A stretch of 64,000 bases of DNA from Betaproteobacteria bacterium (GCA_025356655.1 JANXRW010000002.1:1-64000); one strand, 5' to 3'. Shown: positions 8,553 to 21,119, counted from the stretch's first letter. Notes: generated from the letters alone by a model not told the origin. A program made the numbers and translations.

Positions 8553-8746
8553 ACAGACTCTCCCGGAAGGTGGACAGGTGACAAGCGAGCATTATCGCCT
8601 CAGGCACGCCCGTGCGTCAGCAGCCCTGGGGCCCGGTGTGAGTGTGCGGGCTCGATCAGGGTCAAGGACGATCTGGGCCCTGCCCCGGCAAAGTGTTACC
8701 CTCGCGGGCGGGGGACTCCGCAAGACCTAAGACAGGAGGAGACGGG

Positions 8747-9664
8747 ATGAAGGGGGTAACGAAGGCGATAGCACGCAGGGCAGCGCCCGCGCAAGCGGCG
8801 GTCCGCTTGGACATGGCTGCGGCGGCGCTGGTGGCGCTCTGTGTGAGTGGCGGTGCCACAGCGCAGACACCGGGCAGCGTGTTTCGGGACTGCCCCGACT
8901 GCCCTGAGATGGTGGTGGTTCCCGCGGGCGAATTCATCATGGGCTCCTCGGCCGCGGAGAGCGGTCAGACCGACGAGAAGCCCCAGCACTTGGTTCGCAT
9001 CGCGCGGCCCTTCGCCCTTTCCCGCTTCGAGATCACCTTCGACGAATGGGACGCCTGCACCGCCGCAGGCCGCTGCACGCACCCCGGAGATGACGATCTG
9101 GGTCGGGGCCGACGACCTGCAATCAACGTGGGTTGGCCCGAGGCACGCGCCTATGCGGCTTGGCTTACCGAGCGCACCGGCAAGTCCTATCACCTCGTCG
9201 CCGAGGCACAGTGGGAGTATGCCGCCCGGGCCGGCACCACGACGCCCTGGTTCTGGGGCGAGGCGGAGAGCAGCGCGGGATCGAGCAAGGCCTGCCGTTA
9301 CGCCAACACGCACGACGAGAGTAGCCACGTGGCACACCCCAACTACATCTGGTCCAGCCAGCCCTGCGACGACGGCTTCCCGGAAACAGCTCCCGTGGGC
9401 AGTTATCAGCCCAATCCCTTCGGCCTGAGCGACATGCTCGGCAACGTGAGAGAGTGGGTTGAGGATTGCCACCACGCCAGCTACGCGGGTGCACCCGCCG
9501 ATGGCAGCGCCTGGACCGAGGCAAGTTGCGAGCAGCGCATCGTGCGCGGGGGCTCCTGGTTCGACGGTGCGCAAAGCTCTCGCGCCGCCTACCGGCACAC
9601 GGTCCCAGAAACGCACAGGAACTATCAGGTAGGGCTACGGGTAGCTCGCGATTTGGCTCCTTGA
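8747..9664 (+). CDS. Secreted FGE/SUMF1-domain protein
   Basis: The 305-residue protein has an FGE-sulfatase (SUMF1) fold: EMVVVPAGEFIMGSSAAES near the N-terminus, SYHLVAEAQWEYAARAGT in the middle, MLGNVREWVEDC and IVRGGSWFDGAQSSRAAYR near the end, closing with GLRVAR. A signal peptide ends near AQT (about residues 35-40). Start is the ATG at 8747, with AGGAGGAG just upstream. The position of the catalytic Cys in true formylglycine-generating enzymes (the CR after GSW) is Ser-Arg here, so sulfatase activation is unlikely. No sulfatase gene is adjacent. Function is otherwise unknown. Confidence 0.82.
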   Translation: MKGVTKAIARRAAPAQAAVRLDMAAAALVALCVSGGATAQTPGSVFRDCPDCPEMVVVPAGEFIMGSSAAESGQTDEKPQHLVRIARPFALSRFEITFDEWDACTAAGRCTHPGDDDLGRGRRPAINVGWPEARAYAAWLTERTGKSYHLVAEAQWEYAARAGTTTPWFWGEAESSAGSSKACRYANTHDESSHVAHPNYIWSSQPCDDGFPETAPVGSYQPNPFGLSDMLGNVREWVEDCHHASYAGAPADGSAWTEASCEQRIVRGGSWFDGAQSSRAAYRHTVPETHRNYQVGLRVARDLAP

Positions 9665-9789
9665 GGTCAAGCCGCCCGGCCTAGGCCAGAGGGGCCGCCC
9701 TTTCCCCTCGCAGGCCGACGCCAATGAGGACGGTGCCCTGGAATTACTGGGATGCCGTCTCTGCAGCACCCAAGCGGGGCTTCGGCCTG

Positions 9790-10125
9790 CTAGCCCTGGA
9801 AGTCAAAAATCTTCGTCATGGGTGCCCACTTCGCCCCATGGGGTGTCCAGGGCGTCGGCGCCTGGAACTGCCACATGAGATCCTCCCACTCCCGGATGAC
9901 CGGGTCAGTGAGCGAGGCACGGCGCAGGGCCTCGCCATCGTAACGGGCGTCATCCGTATTCATCACCATGGTGAGACGAGTGCCCAGCCGGTAAATCTCC
10001 ATGGCCGTCACGCCGTGGCGGCGCAGATGCTCAAGCACTTTCGGCCAAACCGCTCGATGGTGTTCCTCGTACTGCGCGATCAAACGCGGATCATCCTTCA
10101 GATCCAAGGCAAAAAGATGCTGCAT
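9790..10125 (-). CDS. RhaM-like deoxy-sugar mutarotase
   Basis: The 111-residue protein belongs to the L-rhamnose mutarotase (RhaM, ferredoxin-like barrel) family, seen in IAQYEEHHRAVWPKVLEHLR and in MVMNTDDARYDGEALRRA followed by the Trp-rich C-terminal part. It would interconvert alpha and beta anomers of a 6-deoxy-hexose. It is the last gene of a minus-strand operon, 14 bases after the SDR dehydrogenase. Together with that dehydrogenase and a lactonase the likely substrate is L-fucose, with L-rhamnose as the alternative. Confidence 0.85.
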   Translation of the reverse strand: MQHLFALDLKDDPRLIAQYEEHHRAVWPKVLEHLRRHGVTAMEIYRLGTRLTMVMNTDDARYDGEALRRASLTDPVIREWEDLMWQFQAPTPWTPHGAKWAPMTKIFDFQG

Positions 10126-10139
10126 CCGGTGTCCCCTGC

Positions 10140-11925
<1,786 letters not shown>

Positions 11926-12052
11926 CTGTTTTCTCCTCATACGTCGTTGTAAACCGAGTCTCCCCGCAAGGGGACCCGGGGTACTGCACTTTGCCAGGCG
12001 AAGCCGCCCGGTTCCTTGATCCACTACTGACGCCTCAGGCCCCCTGCCGCGC

Positions 12053-13090
12053 TCAATTGCGCCGCCGGCGGAGCATGTCGGTATAGACGGCGGCCACAAT
12101 AATGACCCCAGTGACCACGGTCTGCCACTCCTGGGCCACCGAGAGGATGCGTAGGCCATTGGTGAGGACACTCATGATGAACGCGCCGATGATGGTACCC
12201 AAAATCGTTCCTGTGCCGCCACTCAAAGAGGTGCCGCCGATCACCACGGCGGCGATAGCGTCGAGCTCGTAGCCCTGCCCCAGTGCTGGCTGCGCGGAGT
12301 TCAACCGGGAGGCAATGAGCAGGCCGGCGATGCCGCAAATGCCCCCGGAGACGCTGTAGATCACGATCTTCCAAAAATCCACGTTGACCCCGGAGAGCCG
12401 CACCGCCTCCTCGTTGCTCCCTAGTGCGAAGGTGTAGCGGCCCAAGATCGTGCGCCCGAGCACGACGCTCGAGGCTACGGCTACCAGGAAGAGGATCAGC
12501 ACCGCATTCGGGATCGGTAGCGAGGGGACCAGGTAGCCGATGAAGGACTCCTGGGAAATCATAGAAAATTCTGGGGTGTCATTGAAATAAATGGGCTTAG
12601 TGCCGGAAATTACCAGGGACAATCCCTTCAGTAGCATCATCATGGCCAGCGTGGCGATGAAGGGCGGGATTTTAAGTTTGGCGATGAGGATTCCCGAAAT
12701 CATCCCGCACAGGGCCCCGCCGAGGACTGCGGCAAGGATACCCACGTAGATCGGCATTCCCCAGTAGGTGAGGAAGACGCCCGCCATGACCGAGCAAAAG
12801 GTCATGAGGGTGCCCACGGAGAGGTCGATGCCGGAACTGATGATGACGTAGGTGCACGCCACGGCCAACACACCGTTCACAGCGGTGGCCTGCAAGATGG
12901 CGACCATGTTGTCCGTCTGCAGGAAGTTCGGTGAGGCAACCGTGAAGAACACCATCAGGGCTAGCAGGCTAGCAAACGCGAGGAGCTTCTGGCGGGTCGC
13001 CGGGTTGAAGAGCCGCGCGCGCAGGGCGCTCAACCCACCTGGGGAGGGTGCCGGGGCAATTTCGACGCGGGATCCGGTATCACTGTTCAT
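12053..13090 (-). CDS. ABC transporter sugar permease (RbsC-like)
   Basis: The 345-residue inner-membrane permease belongs to the ribose/xylose class. About ten hydrophobic segments are visible. The conserved YVIISSGIDLSVGTLMTFCS stretch and GYELDAIAAVVIGGTSLSGG EAA-like coupling region are present. Start at the ATG giving MNSDTGS was chosen because upstream sequence overlaps the ATPase gene and is not conserved. The ATPase stop lies 5 bases upstream. It works with the double-domain ATPase and the binding protein on either side. Confidence 0.92.
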   Translation of the reverse strand: MNSDTGSRVEIAPAPSPGGLSALRARLFNPATRQKLLAFASLLALMVFFTVASPNFLQTDNMVAILQATAVNGVLAVACTYVIISSGIDLSVGTLMTFCSVMAGVFLTYWGMPIYVGILAAVLGGALCGMISGILIAKLKIPPFIATLAMMMLLKGLSLVISGTKPIYFNDTPEFSMISQESFIGYLVPSLPIPNAVLILFLVAVASSVVLGRTILGRYTFALGSNEEAVRLSGVNVDFWKIVIYSVSGGICGIAGLLIASRLNSAQPALGQGYELDAIAAVVIGGTSLSGGTGTILGTIIGAFIMSVLTNGLRILSVAQEWQTVVTGVIIVAAVYTDMLRRRRN

Positions 13091-13095
13091 AAGCG

Positions 13096-14613
13096 TCACT
13101 CCGCCGTGAGGGTTTCGCGTTGCGTGGCCAGGTGCATGATGCGCTCCTGGGAGGCTTCGCCGGCGGCCAGTTCGCCGGTGATGCGGCCCTCGCACATCAC
13201 CAGGATGCGGTGGCTCATGCGCAGGATCTCCGGGAGTTCCGAGGAGATCATCACGATGGCCTTGCCCTGCCCGGCCAGCGCGTTGAGCAATTTGTAGATC
13301 TCCGCCTTGGCGCCCACGTCGATGCCGCGCGTGGGTTCGTCAAAGAAAAGGATGTCGCAGTCGCGCAGGAGCCACTTGGCGATCACGACCTTTTGCTGAT
13401 TACCACCGGAGAGCAGACGTACCTGCTGCACGACCGATGGGGTGCGGATATTCAGGCTGCGCACGAGACGCTCGGCGGCCGCACGAATAGCACCCTGTTG
13501 CAGGAAGATCCCTGCCTGCAGGAACCTGCGCATGCTCGATAGTGCGATGTTGCTCTCAACATCTAGCCCGGTGGCGAGACCGAACTGCTTGCGATCCTCC
13601 GAGAGGTAGCCGATGCCCAGTTCCACGGCGTGCCTGGGCGTGCGGATCTGCACTGGGCGCCCGCGAACCCTCACCTCGCCGCTGTCCACCCGATCGGCGC
13701 CGAACACGGCGCGCGCCACCTCCGTGCGTCCCGCCCCCATGAGTCCCGCGAGCCCCAGCACCTCACCGCGGCGGACCTGGAAATTCACGTCGCGGATGGC
13801 TGCACCCCGGTTCAGGCCGCTCACCTGCAGCAGCACCTCGTTGCCAGAGGTATCAGGGACGTGGCGTTCCTCCTGGGCGAGCGCGCGTCCCACCATCATA
13901 CCGATCACCGTGTCCACGCTGGTGGTGGCAGTGGGTATCGTTCCGATGTATTGCCCGTCGCGTAGGACCGTCACCCGGTCGGAGATCTGCTTCAACTCGT
14001 CCATCTTGTGCGAGATGTAGACAATCCCCACGCCCTGCTGCTTCAACTGCTCGATAATGCGGAACAGTTCGGCGATTTCGGCATTATTCAGCGCCGCCGT
14101 GGGCTCATCCATGATGAGCACCCGCGAGTCGAAGGACAGCGCTTTGGCGATCTCCACCATCTGCTGCTTTGCCACGGTGAGCGAGCCCACGCCGGTGCGC
14201 GGGTCCAAGTGCAGGTGCATGCGCTGAAAGATGGCCCCGGCGCGGGCATTGAGCGCTTCCTCGTCGAGGAATAGCCTGAAGCGGGTGCGTGGCTCACGCC
14301 CGATGAAGATGTTCTGTGCGGCGGTGAGATGGTTCATCAGGTTGAGCTCCTGATGGATGATGCTGATCCCCAGGGCTTGCGCAGCCCTGGGACTGCGGAT
14401 CTCAACCGGCTCGCCCGCCAGACGGATCTCCCCGCTATCCTTCTGGTAGACCCCGGCCAGGATCTTCATCAGCGTTGATTTCCCAGCGCCGTTTTCTCCC
14501 ATCAGCGCGTGGACCTCGCCATGGAGGAGTTCGAACTGCACGCCATCGAGGGCCTGGACACCACCAAAGGCTTTGGACAGCCCGCGCACGGAAACGAGCG
14601 GGAATGCGTTCAT
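13096..14613 (-). CDS. ABC transporter sugar ATP-binding protein (RbsA-like, two NBDs)
   Basis: The 505-residue ATPase has two fused nucleotide-binding domains. The first has Walker [10 protein letters not shown], and its Walker B region [11 protein letters not shown]. The second has the degenerate GLMGAGRTE in place of Walker A, signature [10 protein letters not shown] and Walker [15 protein letters not shown]. This pattern is standard for RbsA/MglA. Its start overlaps the stop of the upstream lactonase gene by 4 bases, and the permease follows 5 bases after its stop, so the operon is translationally coupled here. Confidence 0.95.
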   Translation of the reverse strand: MNAFPLVSVRGLSKAFGGVQALDGVQFELLHGEVHALMGENGAGKSTLMKILAGVYQKDSGEIRLAGEPVEIRSPRAAQALGISIIHQELNLMNHLTAAQNIFIGREPRTRFRLFLDEEALNARAGAIFQRMHLHLDPRTGVGSLTVAKQQMVEIAKALSFDSRVLIMDEPTAALNNAEIAELFRIIEQLKQQGVGIVYISHKMDELKQISDRVTVLRDGQYIGTIPTATTSVDTVIGMMVGRALAQEERHVPDTSGNEVLLQVSGLNRGAAIRDVNFQVRRGEVLGLAGLMGAGRTEVARAVFGADRVDSGEVRVRGRPVQIRTPRHAVELGIGYLSEDRKQFGLATGLDVESNIALSSMRRFLQAGIFLQQGAIRAAAERLVRSLNIRTPSVVQQVRLLSGGNQQKVVIAKWLLRDCDILFFDEPTRGIDVGAKAEIYKLLNALAGQGKAIVMISSELPEILRMSHRILVMCEGRITGELAAGEASQERIMHLATQRETLTAE

Positions 14614-15488
14614 GCGACCGCCCCCAACCCATAGAAAGCACGCGCGGTACCGCCCCAGACCTCTGTCTGCTCACCCGGGGTGAGTTCCCCGATCAGCACC
14701 TCGCAGATGTCTATCCACCCCGCATGATCAGACGCCAGCGTGAGCACCGGCCAGTCGCTACCCCAGGCGAGGCGCCCGGGGCCGAACCAGCGCAGCAGTT
14801 GATCCCAGACTGGCCGCACGGCTTCCAACCCACGTGCAACTGAGCCCAAGGCTCGCGGCCCGGCTTCGGTGAGCAGGCCCGAGAACTTACACACCACGCC
14901 CCGATGGGCCGAGAGCGCCGCCATATGCTCGCGCCAAGTGTCTACCCAGGGGTCTTGCCAACCCCGAGCGAGTTTGGGCTTCCCGGCATGATCAATGACC
15001 ACGGGCAACTCCGGATGGCGTTGAAGGAATCGGCGCAAGGGCCCCAAGTGCTCCGGACGCACCAACGCATCGAAGCGCAGGCCCAAGCGCTGCAGCGCCT
15101 GCACGACTGGGGCGCAGGGCGCCCGCTCGATCCAGTCCACGGGTAGGTCCTGCAGCATCGGGCGCACGCCCTTAAACTTCGGATGCTGGCTCCACCGCAG
15201 GAGCGTCTCTGCCGCCTCTGGGCGCTGAAGATCCACCCAGCCCACGACGCCCGCCACCGAATCCTCATCGCCTGCTAAGTCCAGCAGAAATTCCGTCTCT
15301 GCCTCCGTGTCGGTGGCCTGCACCAGGATGGTTGAGCCAATGTCATGGGTGGCGAGCAGGCCCTGAAGCCCCTCTGGCAGAAAGTCCCGGCATAGCGGCG
15401 CCACTGCAGGATCCTGCGGACGCAGCCAAGCGTAGTCGCCGCGAGCCAAGCGCCAATAGTGCTGGTGGCTGTCGATCCGCGATCTCAT
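14610..15488 (-). CDS. Amidohydrolase-family lactonase, probable L-fuconolactonase
   Basis: The 292-residue COG3618 amidohydrolase begins with the metal-site motif IDSHQHYW (residues 4-11). [11 protein letters not shown] and [12 protein letters not shown] supply the later metal and catalytic residues. This family hydrolyses sugar 1,4- or 1,5-lactones such as L-fuconolactone and L-rhamnonolactone. The ATG giving MRSRIDSH was chosen; it has no strong ribosome-binding site. It is the first gene of the deoxy-sugar operon and overlaps the ABC ATPase by 4 bases. The pathway step would follow the SDR dehydrogenase. No dehydratase or aldolase for the acid product is in the window. Confidence 0.85.
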   Translation of the reverse strand: MRSRIDSHQHYWRLARGDYAWLRPQDPAVAPLCRDFLPEGLQGLLATHDIGSTILVQATDTEAETEFLLDLAGDEDSVAGVVGWVDLQRPEAAETLLRWSQHPKFKGVRPMLQDLPVDWIERAPCAPVVQALQRLGLRFDALVRPEHLGPLRRFLQRHPELPVVIDHAGKPKLARGWQDPWVDTWREHMAALSAHRGVVCKFSGLLTEAGPRALGSVARGLEAVRPVWDQLLRWFGPGRLAWGSDWPVLTLASDHAGWIDICEVLIGELTPGEQTEVWGGTARAFYGLGAVA

Positions 15489-16129
15489 GACGAGGTACGC
15501 CGGCGATCGCAGGAACATCCAGGGCTGCGGTAGATAAAGGACAAGAGCTGAGGCATCGGCTCCCCGGGGGCACCGGGAGTGAGTAGACGGATGCCGATTC
15601 TAGCCTGGCTTCCATCAGGAAAATGACGCCACACACTGCCGCATAGCAACAGAAAATCCCCTTCGAAGCGTCCTGTGGAGCAGACTCCGCCTGAGTTTAC
15701 AGGGTAGACTGCCCCGCGGTGCCGGGGCAAAATCAGCGACTCGCCGCGCTGCGGTAAACGCGAAAACCCGCGAACAGCACTGATCCGGTAGGACGGCGGA
15801 GACCTAGGCCCCTGAAGCGCTCAAGGACCATCCAGAGAGGGTGCTATCCTCCCTCGGCTGCAAGAAGTGCGGGTCTTCTCCGCTCCTGCGCGGTGGACCG
15901 CCCGCACCACGGCAGAGAAAAGCGCGTTGTTCAGCGCCGAGAAACGGATCGCCCTGAGGTAGGGCCAGACATTGCCGAGTCCCGCTGCTTAGTCGCCCGT
16001 GACCAGCAATCACACGGAGGCCCCAGCGGCCCAGTTTCATTGACAGGGGGAGCCAAGCGGTCCCCCATATCCCAGCCTAGCCTAGTGCTGGCGGCGGGGG
16101 ACAGCTACCCCGCACCCGCCATGTGCCCT
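15489..16129. other. Intergenic region upstream of the deoxy-sugar operon
   Basis: This 640-base stretch must carry the promoter of the minus-strand sugar operon near its left side. No regulator gene, RNA gene or repeat was recognised, and frames on both strands are short and not protein-like. The absence of a linked regulator for the sugar operon is notable. Confidence 0.5.
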
Positions 16130-17581
16130 TTAGTCGTCCCGGCGCTCGGGGCGCACCGCGTTGAAGACGTCAGGGCCGAAGGGCAAGAGCCCCGGAGCGG
16201 CGGCAAAGCCCAGGTGGCCGTGACCGTCGTCCCCACCGTCGAGGCACAGGAGGCCCTCATAGGTGCGCAGGGCCGAGTAGTGGTTGTAGAAGCCGGTGGT
16301 GTTGACCGAACCCGGCACGATGTAGCGGGGGTTGAACACCACCGCGCCCACCTGACCACCCCCCGGGTAGGGAAAAGTGCCCGGGGCAGGCGGCGCCTGC
16401 GCGCGGAAGATGGCAACAACGGGGCTGAAGCCGGAGTTCGACACGTTCGCTCCGGGCTGCTCGTTGCAGCAGGCGCGGCTGTCTGCGGTCTTGCCCGTGG
16501 GGTTCGCCTCGTCGAAGGTGAGCACAACGAGGGTCTTCCCACGCTTGTAGGCCGGAGAGTTGCACAGGAGGGGCATCCAATGCTTGAACCACAGATCCAG
16601 CCCTGCCAGGTCACCCACGTGGATGCCCTCGGCGTTCAAGCCCGCACATTTGGCGTCGTGGCCGTCGTTGCAAGGGTCCGGCGTGATGAAGGCAAACCGC
16701 GGCGTGCTTTCCTCCTTCGCCAGATCCTGCGCTAGGTGTCCCGTAAAGGTGTCAGGCAGCCCGCCCACGCCCGGGATCAGTTTGCCCAGGGAAACGACAT
16801 TCGCGTCACCAGCCTCCTGGCGATCGATCACCGAATGGAAGTAGACGAAAGGATTGTGACGGGTGGCGTACTGGGAGCCGGGCGAGGCACTATTGGAGTC
16901 GTCGATGCTACCAAGGGGTGGGTCGCGCAAGTCGTGCCGCCGGTGGGGTCGGGCGTACCGAAGTCGCGCACGGGATCGCCCCCCATGCTCTGCGCGTACA
17001 TGCGCCAGGATGCAGCGTGAGTCTTGCGATTGGGCCGCTTGACCGCATCGAGTTGGTCCGCAATGGTCCGCGCCCCGTGCGAGATCGTGCTGGGTGCCGG
17101 AAAGACGCAGCCGTCACCGACCACTTGCCCGGGGAAGGCCACGGCATCGGGAGCGTCATAGCCGGGGGGGATCTCCGTGAACCCGCCTTTGAGCTTGTTG
17201 AAGGGCGGAACCAGCGTCGAGAGGTCCAAGCGATCGTTGTTGACGGAGGCAGTGGGCGCCTAGCCGGAGACCTGGGCGATGTAGTTCCCCAGGCTGACGT
17301 GCGAGGTGCCGAAGTAGTTCTGGATCAGTTGGCCCTGCTGGAGGAGCACCGCGTTCAGATAGGTAGCGGGAGACTGAGGTCCGAACGTGTCGGCAAAGCT
17401 CTCGTTTTCCATATCGATGACGATGATGTGCTCAATGCTGTCGTCGTCTAGCGACGGCGCGGATAATCCCGCCATGCTCGCGCTCGCCTGCCTGAGCCCC
17501 TGCCACGCACAGCGAGGCCGCAGTCGCCGCGCTGGCCAAAAATGCTGCCAACCCGGGTTCACCAGCGGTGCTGTTTCTCAT
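16130..17581 (-). pseudogene. Secreted phosphoesterase (acid phosphatase, PF04185-like), broken
   Basis: The parts reconstruct an exported phosphoesterase of about 480 residues. It has a signal peptide (MRNSTAGEPG start, ATG at 17581), IEHIIVIDMENESFADTFG with the first catalytic region, NYFGTSHVSLGNYIAQVSG, YFHSVIDRQEAGDANVVS, and TLVVLTFDEANPTGK carrying a late metal motif. Three lesions are visible: a frameshift between the signal peptide and the catalytic domain near 17450-17500, an in-frame TAG at 17260-17262 where related proteins have Gln before APT, and a frameshift near 16905-16925. Such enzymes release phosphate from organic esters. With three lesions it is probably dead. Confidence 0.82.
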
Positions 17582-18028
17582 GTCGTGCCTCTTTTCTGAT
17601 GATTTTCCTGCCCTGGAGAGCCGCCTGGGCGCCGCTGGAGCCGAATACGACGCGCGACGCTCTGACGCAATACGGTGCGTCGGGAACGTTGCAGAAAACC
17701 GCACACGCCGGTGACAGGAAAAAGACAGCCGAGTCTCCCGTGAGGCAGGCTATGCGCCAATCCAGTGGGCTCGGACGGTGATATATCATGTTTAAAAGCG
17801 AGCCATCGCGCCCAGGGTCGTCCCTTATCAAGGCCGATCGCACGCAAGGCACAAGCGCCTTGAATCTCCATCTCGCCCCATCCGGAGCACCGGTGCATGC
17901 GTTGAACGGGGTCCCTACCCGACTGCTTTTGCGGACGGCGACGATGCCCGCTAGCGCCGAGGGCGAACAGACCTCGGAGCCGCGCCGGCGTCACCGCCCA
18001 CCCAAACCCACCTGAGGAGTTACCCGCA
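17582..18028. other. Intergenic region before gcdH
   Basis: No protein-like frame is present. The region must hold divergent promoters for the phosphoesterase pseudogene and gcdH. The gcdH ATG is preceded by GAGGAG with 9-base spacing. No repeat or RNA gene was seen. Confidence 0.5.
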
Positions 18029-19207
18029 ATGACTGCAAAGCCCGCCTTCCATTGGGAAGACCCCCTGCTGCTCGATAGCCAACTCGACGAGGAGGAACGC
18101 CTAGTCCGGGATTCGGCACGGGAATTCTGCCAAGGCCGGCTGCAACCCGGCGTGATGATGGCCGCGCGCCACGAGACCTTCGACCGAGCGCTCATGCGCG
18201 ACATGGGCGCCATGGGCTTTTTGGGCCCCACCATCTCCGGCTACGGTTGCGCTGGAGTGAGTCACGTGGCCTACGGCCTCATCGCGCGCGAGGTAGAGCG
18301 GGTAGATTCGGGCTACCGCTCGGCCATGAGCGTGCAGTCCTCCCTAGTCATGCACCCCATCCACGCCTTCGGCACCGAGGCGCAACGCAGCCGCTTCCTG
18401 CCCGGGCTGGCCAGCGGGGATCTGGTGGGCTGCTTCGGGCTGACCGAGCCCGACCACGGCTCTGACCCCGGCAGCATGACGACGCGGGCGGTTGCCACAC
18501 CGGGTGGCTATCGCCTGCAGGGGGCTAAGATGTGGATCACCAACTCGCCCATTGCCGACGTGCTGGTGGTCTGGGCCAAGGACGAAGGGGGGGTCATCCG
18601 CGGGTTCATCCTGGAGCGCGGCATGGAGGGGCTAACTACGCCAAAGATCTCGGGAAAGATGAGCCTACGTGCATCGGTGACTGGGGAGATCGTCATGGAC
18701 GGGGTCTTCGTCCCCGAAGACAACGTCCTGCCTGGCGTACAGGGATTGAAGGGGCCCTTTAGCTGCCTCAACAAGGCCCGTTACGGCATTGCCTGGGGCG
18801 CCATGGGCGCGGCGGAGTTCTGCTGGCATGCAGCACGCATGTATACCCTCGAGCGCGAACAGTTCGGTCGCCCCCTGGCGGCGAACCAGTTGATCCAACT
18901 GAAGCTCGCCAACATGCAGACCGAGATCGCCGCCGGCCTACAGATGGCGCTGCGCGTGGGCCGTCTCATGGATGAAGGCACGGCGACCCCGGAGATGGTG
19001 TCGCTCATCAAGCGCAACTCCTGCGGCAAGGCCCTGGACATCGCGCGCACCTCGCGCGACATGCACGGCGGCAACGGCATCTCGGACGAGTTTCATGTGA
19101 TGCGGCACATGTCGAATCTCGAGGCAGTCAACACCTACGAAGGCACTCATGACATCCACGCACTCATCCTAGGCCGGGCCCAGACGGGTATCCCCGCCTT
19201 CGATTGA
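18029..19207 (+). CDS. gcdH: Glutaryl-CoA dehydrogenase
   Basis: The 392-residue acyl-CoA dehydrogenase oxidises and decarboxylates glutaryl-CoA to crotonyl-CoA in lysine, tryptophan and aromatic degradation. Visible features are the [17 protein letters not shown] segment typical of Gcd[16 protein letters not shown] for FAD and substrate contacts, [18 protein letters not shown], and the catalytic base Glu371 in [15 protein letters not shown]. Length fits the family. A strong GAGGAG ribosome site precedes the ATG. It appears monocistronic, as only a decayed SDR follows. Confidence 0.95.
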   Translation: MTAKPAFHWEDPLLLDSQLDEEERLVRDSAREFCQGRLQPGVMMAARHETFDRALMRDMGAMGFLGPTISGYGCAGVSHVAYGLIAREVERVDSGYRSAMSVQSSLVMHPIHAFGTEAQRSRFLPGLASGDLVGCFGLTEPDHGSDPGSMTTRAVATPGGYRLQGAKMWITNSPIADVLVVWAKDEGGVIRGFILERGMEGLTTPKISGKMSLRASVTGEIVMDGVFVPEDNVLPGVQGLKGPFSCLNKARYGIAWGAMGAAEFCWHAARMYTLEREQFGRPLAANQLIQLKLANMQTEIAAGLQMALRVGRLMDEGTATPEMVSLIKRNSCGKALDIARTSRDMHGGNGISDEFHVMRHMSNLEAVNTYEGTHDIHALILGRAQTGIPAFD

Positions 19208-19234
19208 GTTCTGCTGCGGGGAAGCCCACAAACC

Positions 19235-19515
19235 GTGAACGACAACAGGATCGCCCTCGTCACCGGAGGCGGCACTGACATCGGCCGCGCGACTGCAGTC
19301 CCGGTACGGGTCGGTGCACTGCCTGGGGCTGGAATGGGACCCCGTTTTCCCCGGGGGCCGCAGCGAGCCCGAGCAGGTTAACGCCATCAACGAGCACCCC
19401 CTTCGACGGAAGGGTACCCGCTAGAGGTGGCGAAGCTTATCGCCTTCAGCGGCGGCGCGCGGCAGGGCACGGTAATCGCCTTGGAGGGTGGATACGCGGT
19501 GGTCTGGGCCCGGCC
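19235..19515 (+). pseudogene. Short-chain dehydrogenase remnant
   Basis: A GTG-initiated frame reads NRIALVTGGGTDIGRA, the N-terminal cofactor motif of an SDR, then degenerates and stops at about 19379. Near 19390-19505 other frames give HPLRRKGT and VAKLIAF...VIALEGGYAVV, resembling an SDR C-terminus. The middle of the gene, including the catalytic Tyr-Lys, is missing. The assignment of the C-terminal piece is tentative. Confidence 0.45.
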
Positions 19516-19625
19516 GCGTCCCCAGGGATGGGCTGCTATGATTGGGTGCGCAGCCGTTAGAATTGATCGGCGCCGCGGCCGCGTCAGGTCCGCGCCAAAA
19601 ACATCCAAAAAATATCGGGGGCAAC

Positions 19626-20078
19626 ATGTTCGTAAGATTGATAGGCACAGGCTTGGAATTTTTTCAGTTGCGAGTCGCACCGGGCGCCCCGGCCGGCGCA
19701 GAGGCAACCATCACGTCGCAGGAGGCGCTAGCCGCCGAAGAAGAACGCTTTGCCGCCCAGATGACCGGAGACATTCCCGCCCTCGAGCGCCTGATCAGCG
19801 ATGAACTTGTCTACGTCCACTCCAGTACCGTCGAGGATACGAAGGTGAGTTTCATCGAATCGCTACGCTCCGGTAACGTGCGCTATCGCACCATGGAACG
19901 TAGTGACACGGTGGTGCGCACCTACGGCTCGGTGGCCATCATCACGGGCAAGGCCCAATTCGGGGTGACCGTGCGCGGGCAGGACCTGACCCTCAACCTC
20001 CTCTACCACGCCATTTGGACCAAGGGTTCCCGGGGCATCCAGTTCATCTCCTGGCAAGCCACCCGCACCAGCGCGTAG
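19626..20078 (+). CDS. SnoaL-like / DUF4440 nuclear-transport-factor-2 fold protein
   Basis: The 150-residue protein has the NTF2-like pattern: a helix AAEEERFAAQMTGDIPALERLI, then SDELVYVHSSTVEDTKVSF with the DUF4440-type His, and alternating strands ending in IWTKGSRGIQFISWQATRT. Start was set at the ATG at 19626 with a G-rich site just upstream. Residues 1-30 could be a weak signal peptide. The role is unknown; the family includes small-molecule binding and isomerase-like proteins. It converges with the cytochrome gene. Confidence 0.72.
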   Translation: MFVRLIGTGLEFFQLRVAPGAPAGAEATITSQEALAAEEERFAAQMTGDIPALERLISDELVYVHSSTVEDTKVSFIESLRSGNVRYRTMERSDTVVRTYGSVAIITGKAQFGVTVRGQDLTLNLLYHAIWTKGSRGIQFISWQATRTSA

Positions 20079-20153
20079 GCCGCGCGGCCGCTCGCCGGCG
20101 CCCCCCGGGGCTAGCGCCGAACGGCTAGCTCGAGGGGCGGGCAAGCCATCGGC

Positions 20154-21119
20154 TCAGGGGGCCAGCGAGGCGGTGTAAGCGGCGATCGCAACGATGTCCT
20201 CGTCCTTGAGGCCAGCCACCACGCCCTTCATCAGGGGCGACCACGCGCCAGCGCGCGCGCCGCGCTGCAGGTCGACCAATTGCCGCACGATGTAGCTGGG
20301 TGAGCGCCCCGCCAGGGCCGGAATGGGCCCGAGACCGCGCAGGTCCTGGCCGTGGCAAACACCACAGGCGTTGGTCTTGCCCGCGCCCGAAGTCACCAGT
20401 TCCTTGCCGCGGTGCAGGCTCCCGGGCGGCACGTAAGCGATGAAACCGGAGGTCGAATCGCGCAGCTCCGTGCGCTCCAGGTTCTCTGGCATCTCGATGA
20501 TGCGCATCCCGATGGCTTCGGTGGCGGCGGGTTCCACGGCCACCAGCATCCACCCGGCGACCTTGGTCTGCGGCACGGTGGGCGTTTCCACCACGCGAAT
20601 CCAGGACCTGGGGCGCAGCCCCGCGAAATACACTGCCGCCTCGCGCACCTCGGCCTCGGTCGCGGCGTTGGCCACTGCAGTCATCAGGTTGGCCGGCAGG
20701 CTCTTCGGCTCGGAACTGCGGCGGGTGCCGGCCTTCAGATCGGCAACCTGTTGAATGATGTAGGACGCGGGAAGCCCCGCAAGGCTCGCGTTCTCCGGTC
20801 TCCCTTGGCCGTTGGGAAGGTGGCAGAACCCGCAGGCAAAGGCGCCCTTGGCGCCGCCACGAACCACCGATCCCGGCATGGACGGATGGTCTCCCGGATG
20901 CCAGTCCGGCACGTTGTAGAGATCCCGGATCTGCGTGAGGGTATAGCCGCGCTCGCTGCCCGGAACCCTGCGCACCACGCCGTCATCCGGGCTGGGCTTC
21001 ATGCCGGGGGGGTTGACTGCATAGGCCCAGGCTGGCAAGGGTTCCTCGGCGAAGGGCGATTCGGTGGGCAGGGCTGCGGTTGCAAGTGCCAGTGCGAGTG
21101 CTGCTTTCCACGAAGGCAT
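20154..21119 (-). CDS. Exported dihaem c-type cytochrome
   Basis: The 321-residue protein has a signal peptide (residues 1-25) and two CXXCH haem sites: CGFCH at about residues 96-100 and CGVCH at about 251-255. Each is followed by repeats of the PASYIIQQVADLKAG and PSYIVRQLVDLQRG type, so it is an internally duplicated class I cytochrome. It is likely a periplasmic electron carrier for a dehydrogenase or oxidase. No partner oxidoreductase gene lies directly beside it. The third-quarter region has no haem and may be a linker domain. Confidence 0.88.
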   Translation of the reverse strand: MPSWKAALALALATAALPTESPFAEEPLPAWAYAVNPPGMKPSPDDGVVRRVPGSERGYTLTQIRDLYNVPDWHPGDHPSMPGSVVRGGAKGAFACGFCHLPNGQGRPENASLAGLPASYIIQQVADLKAGTRRSSEPKSLPANLMTAVANAATEAEVREAAVYFAGLRPRSWIRVVETPTVPQTKVAGWMLVAVEPAATEAIGMRIIEMPENLERTELRDSTSGFIAYVPPGSLHRGKELVTSGAGKTNACGVCHGQDLRGLGPIPALAGRSPSYIVRQLVDLQRGARAGAWSPLMKGVVAGLKDEDIVAIAAYTASLAP

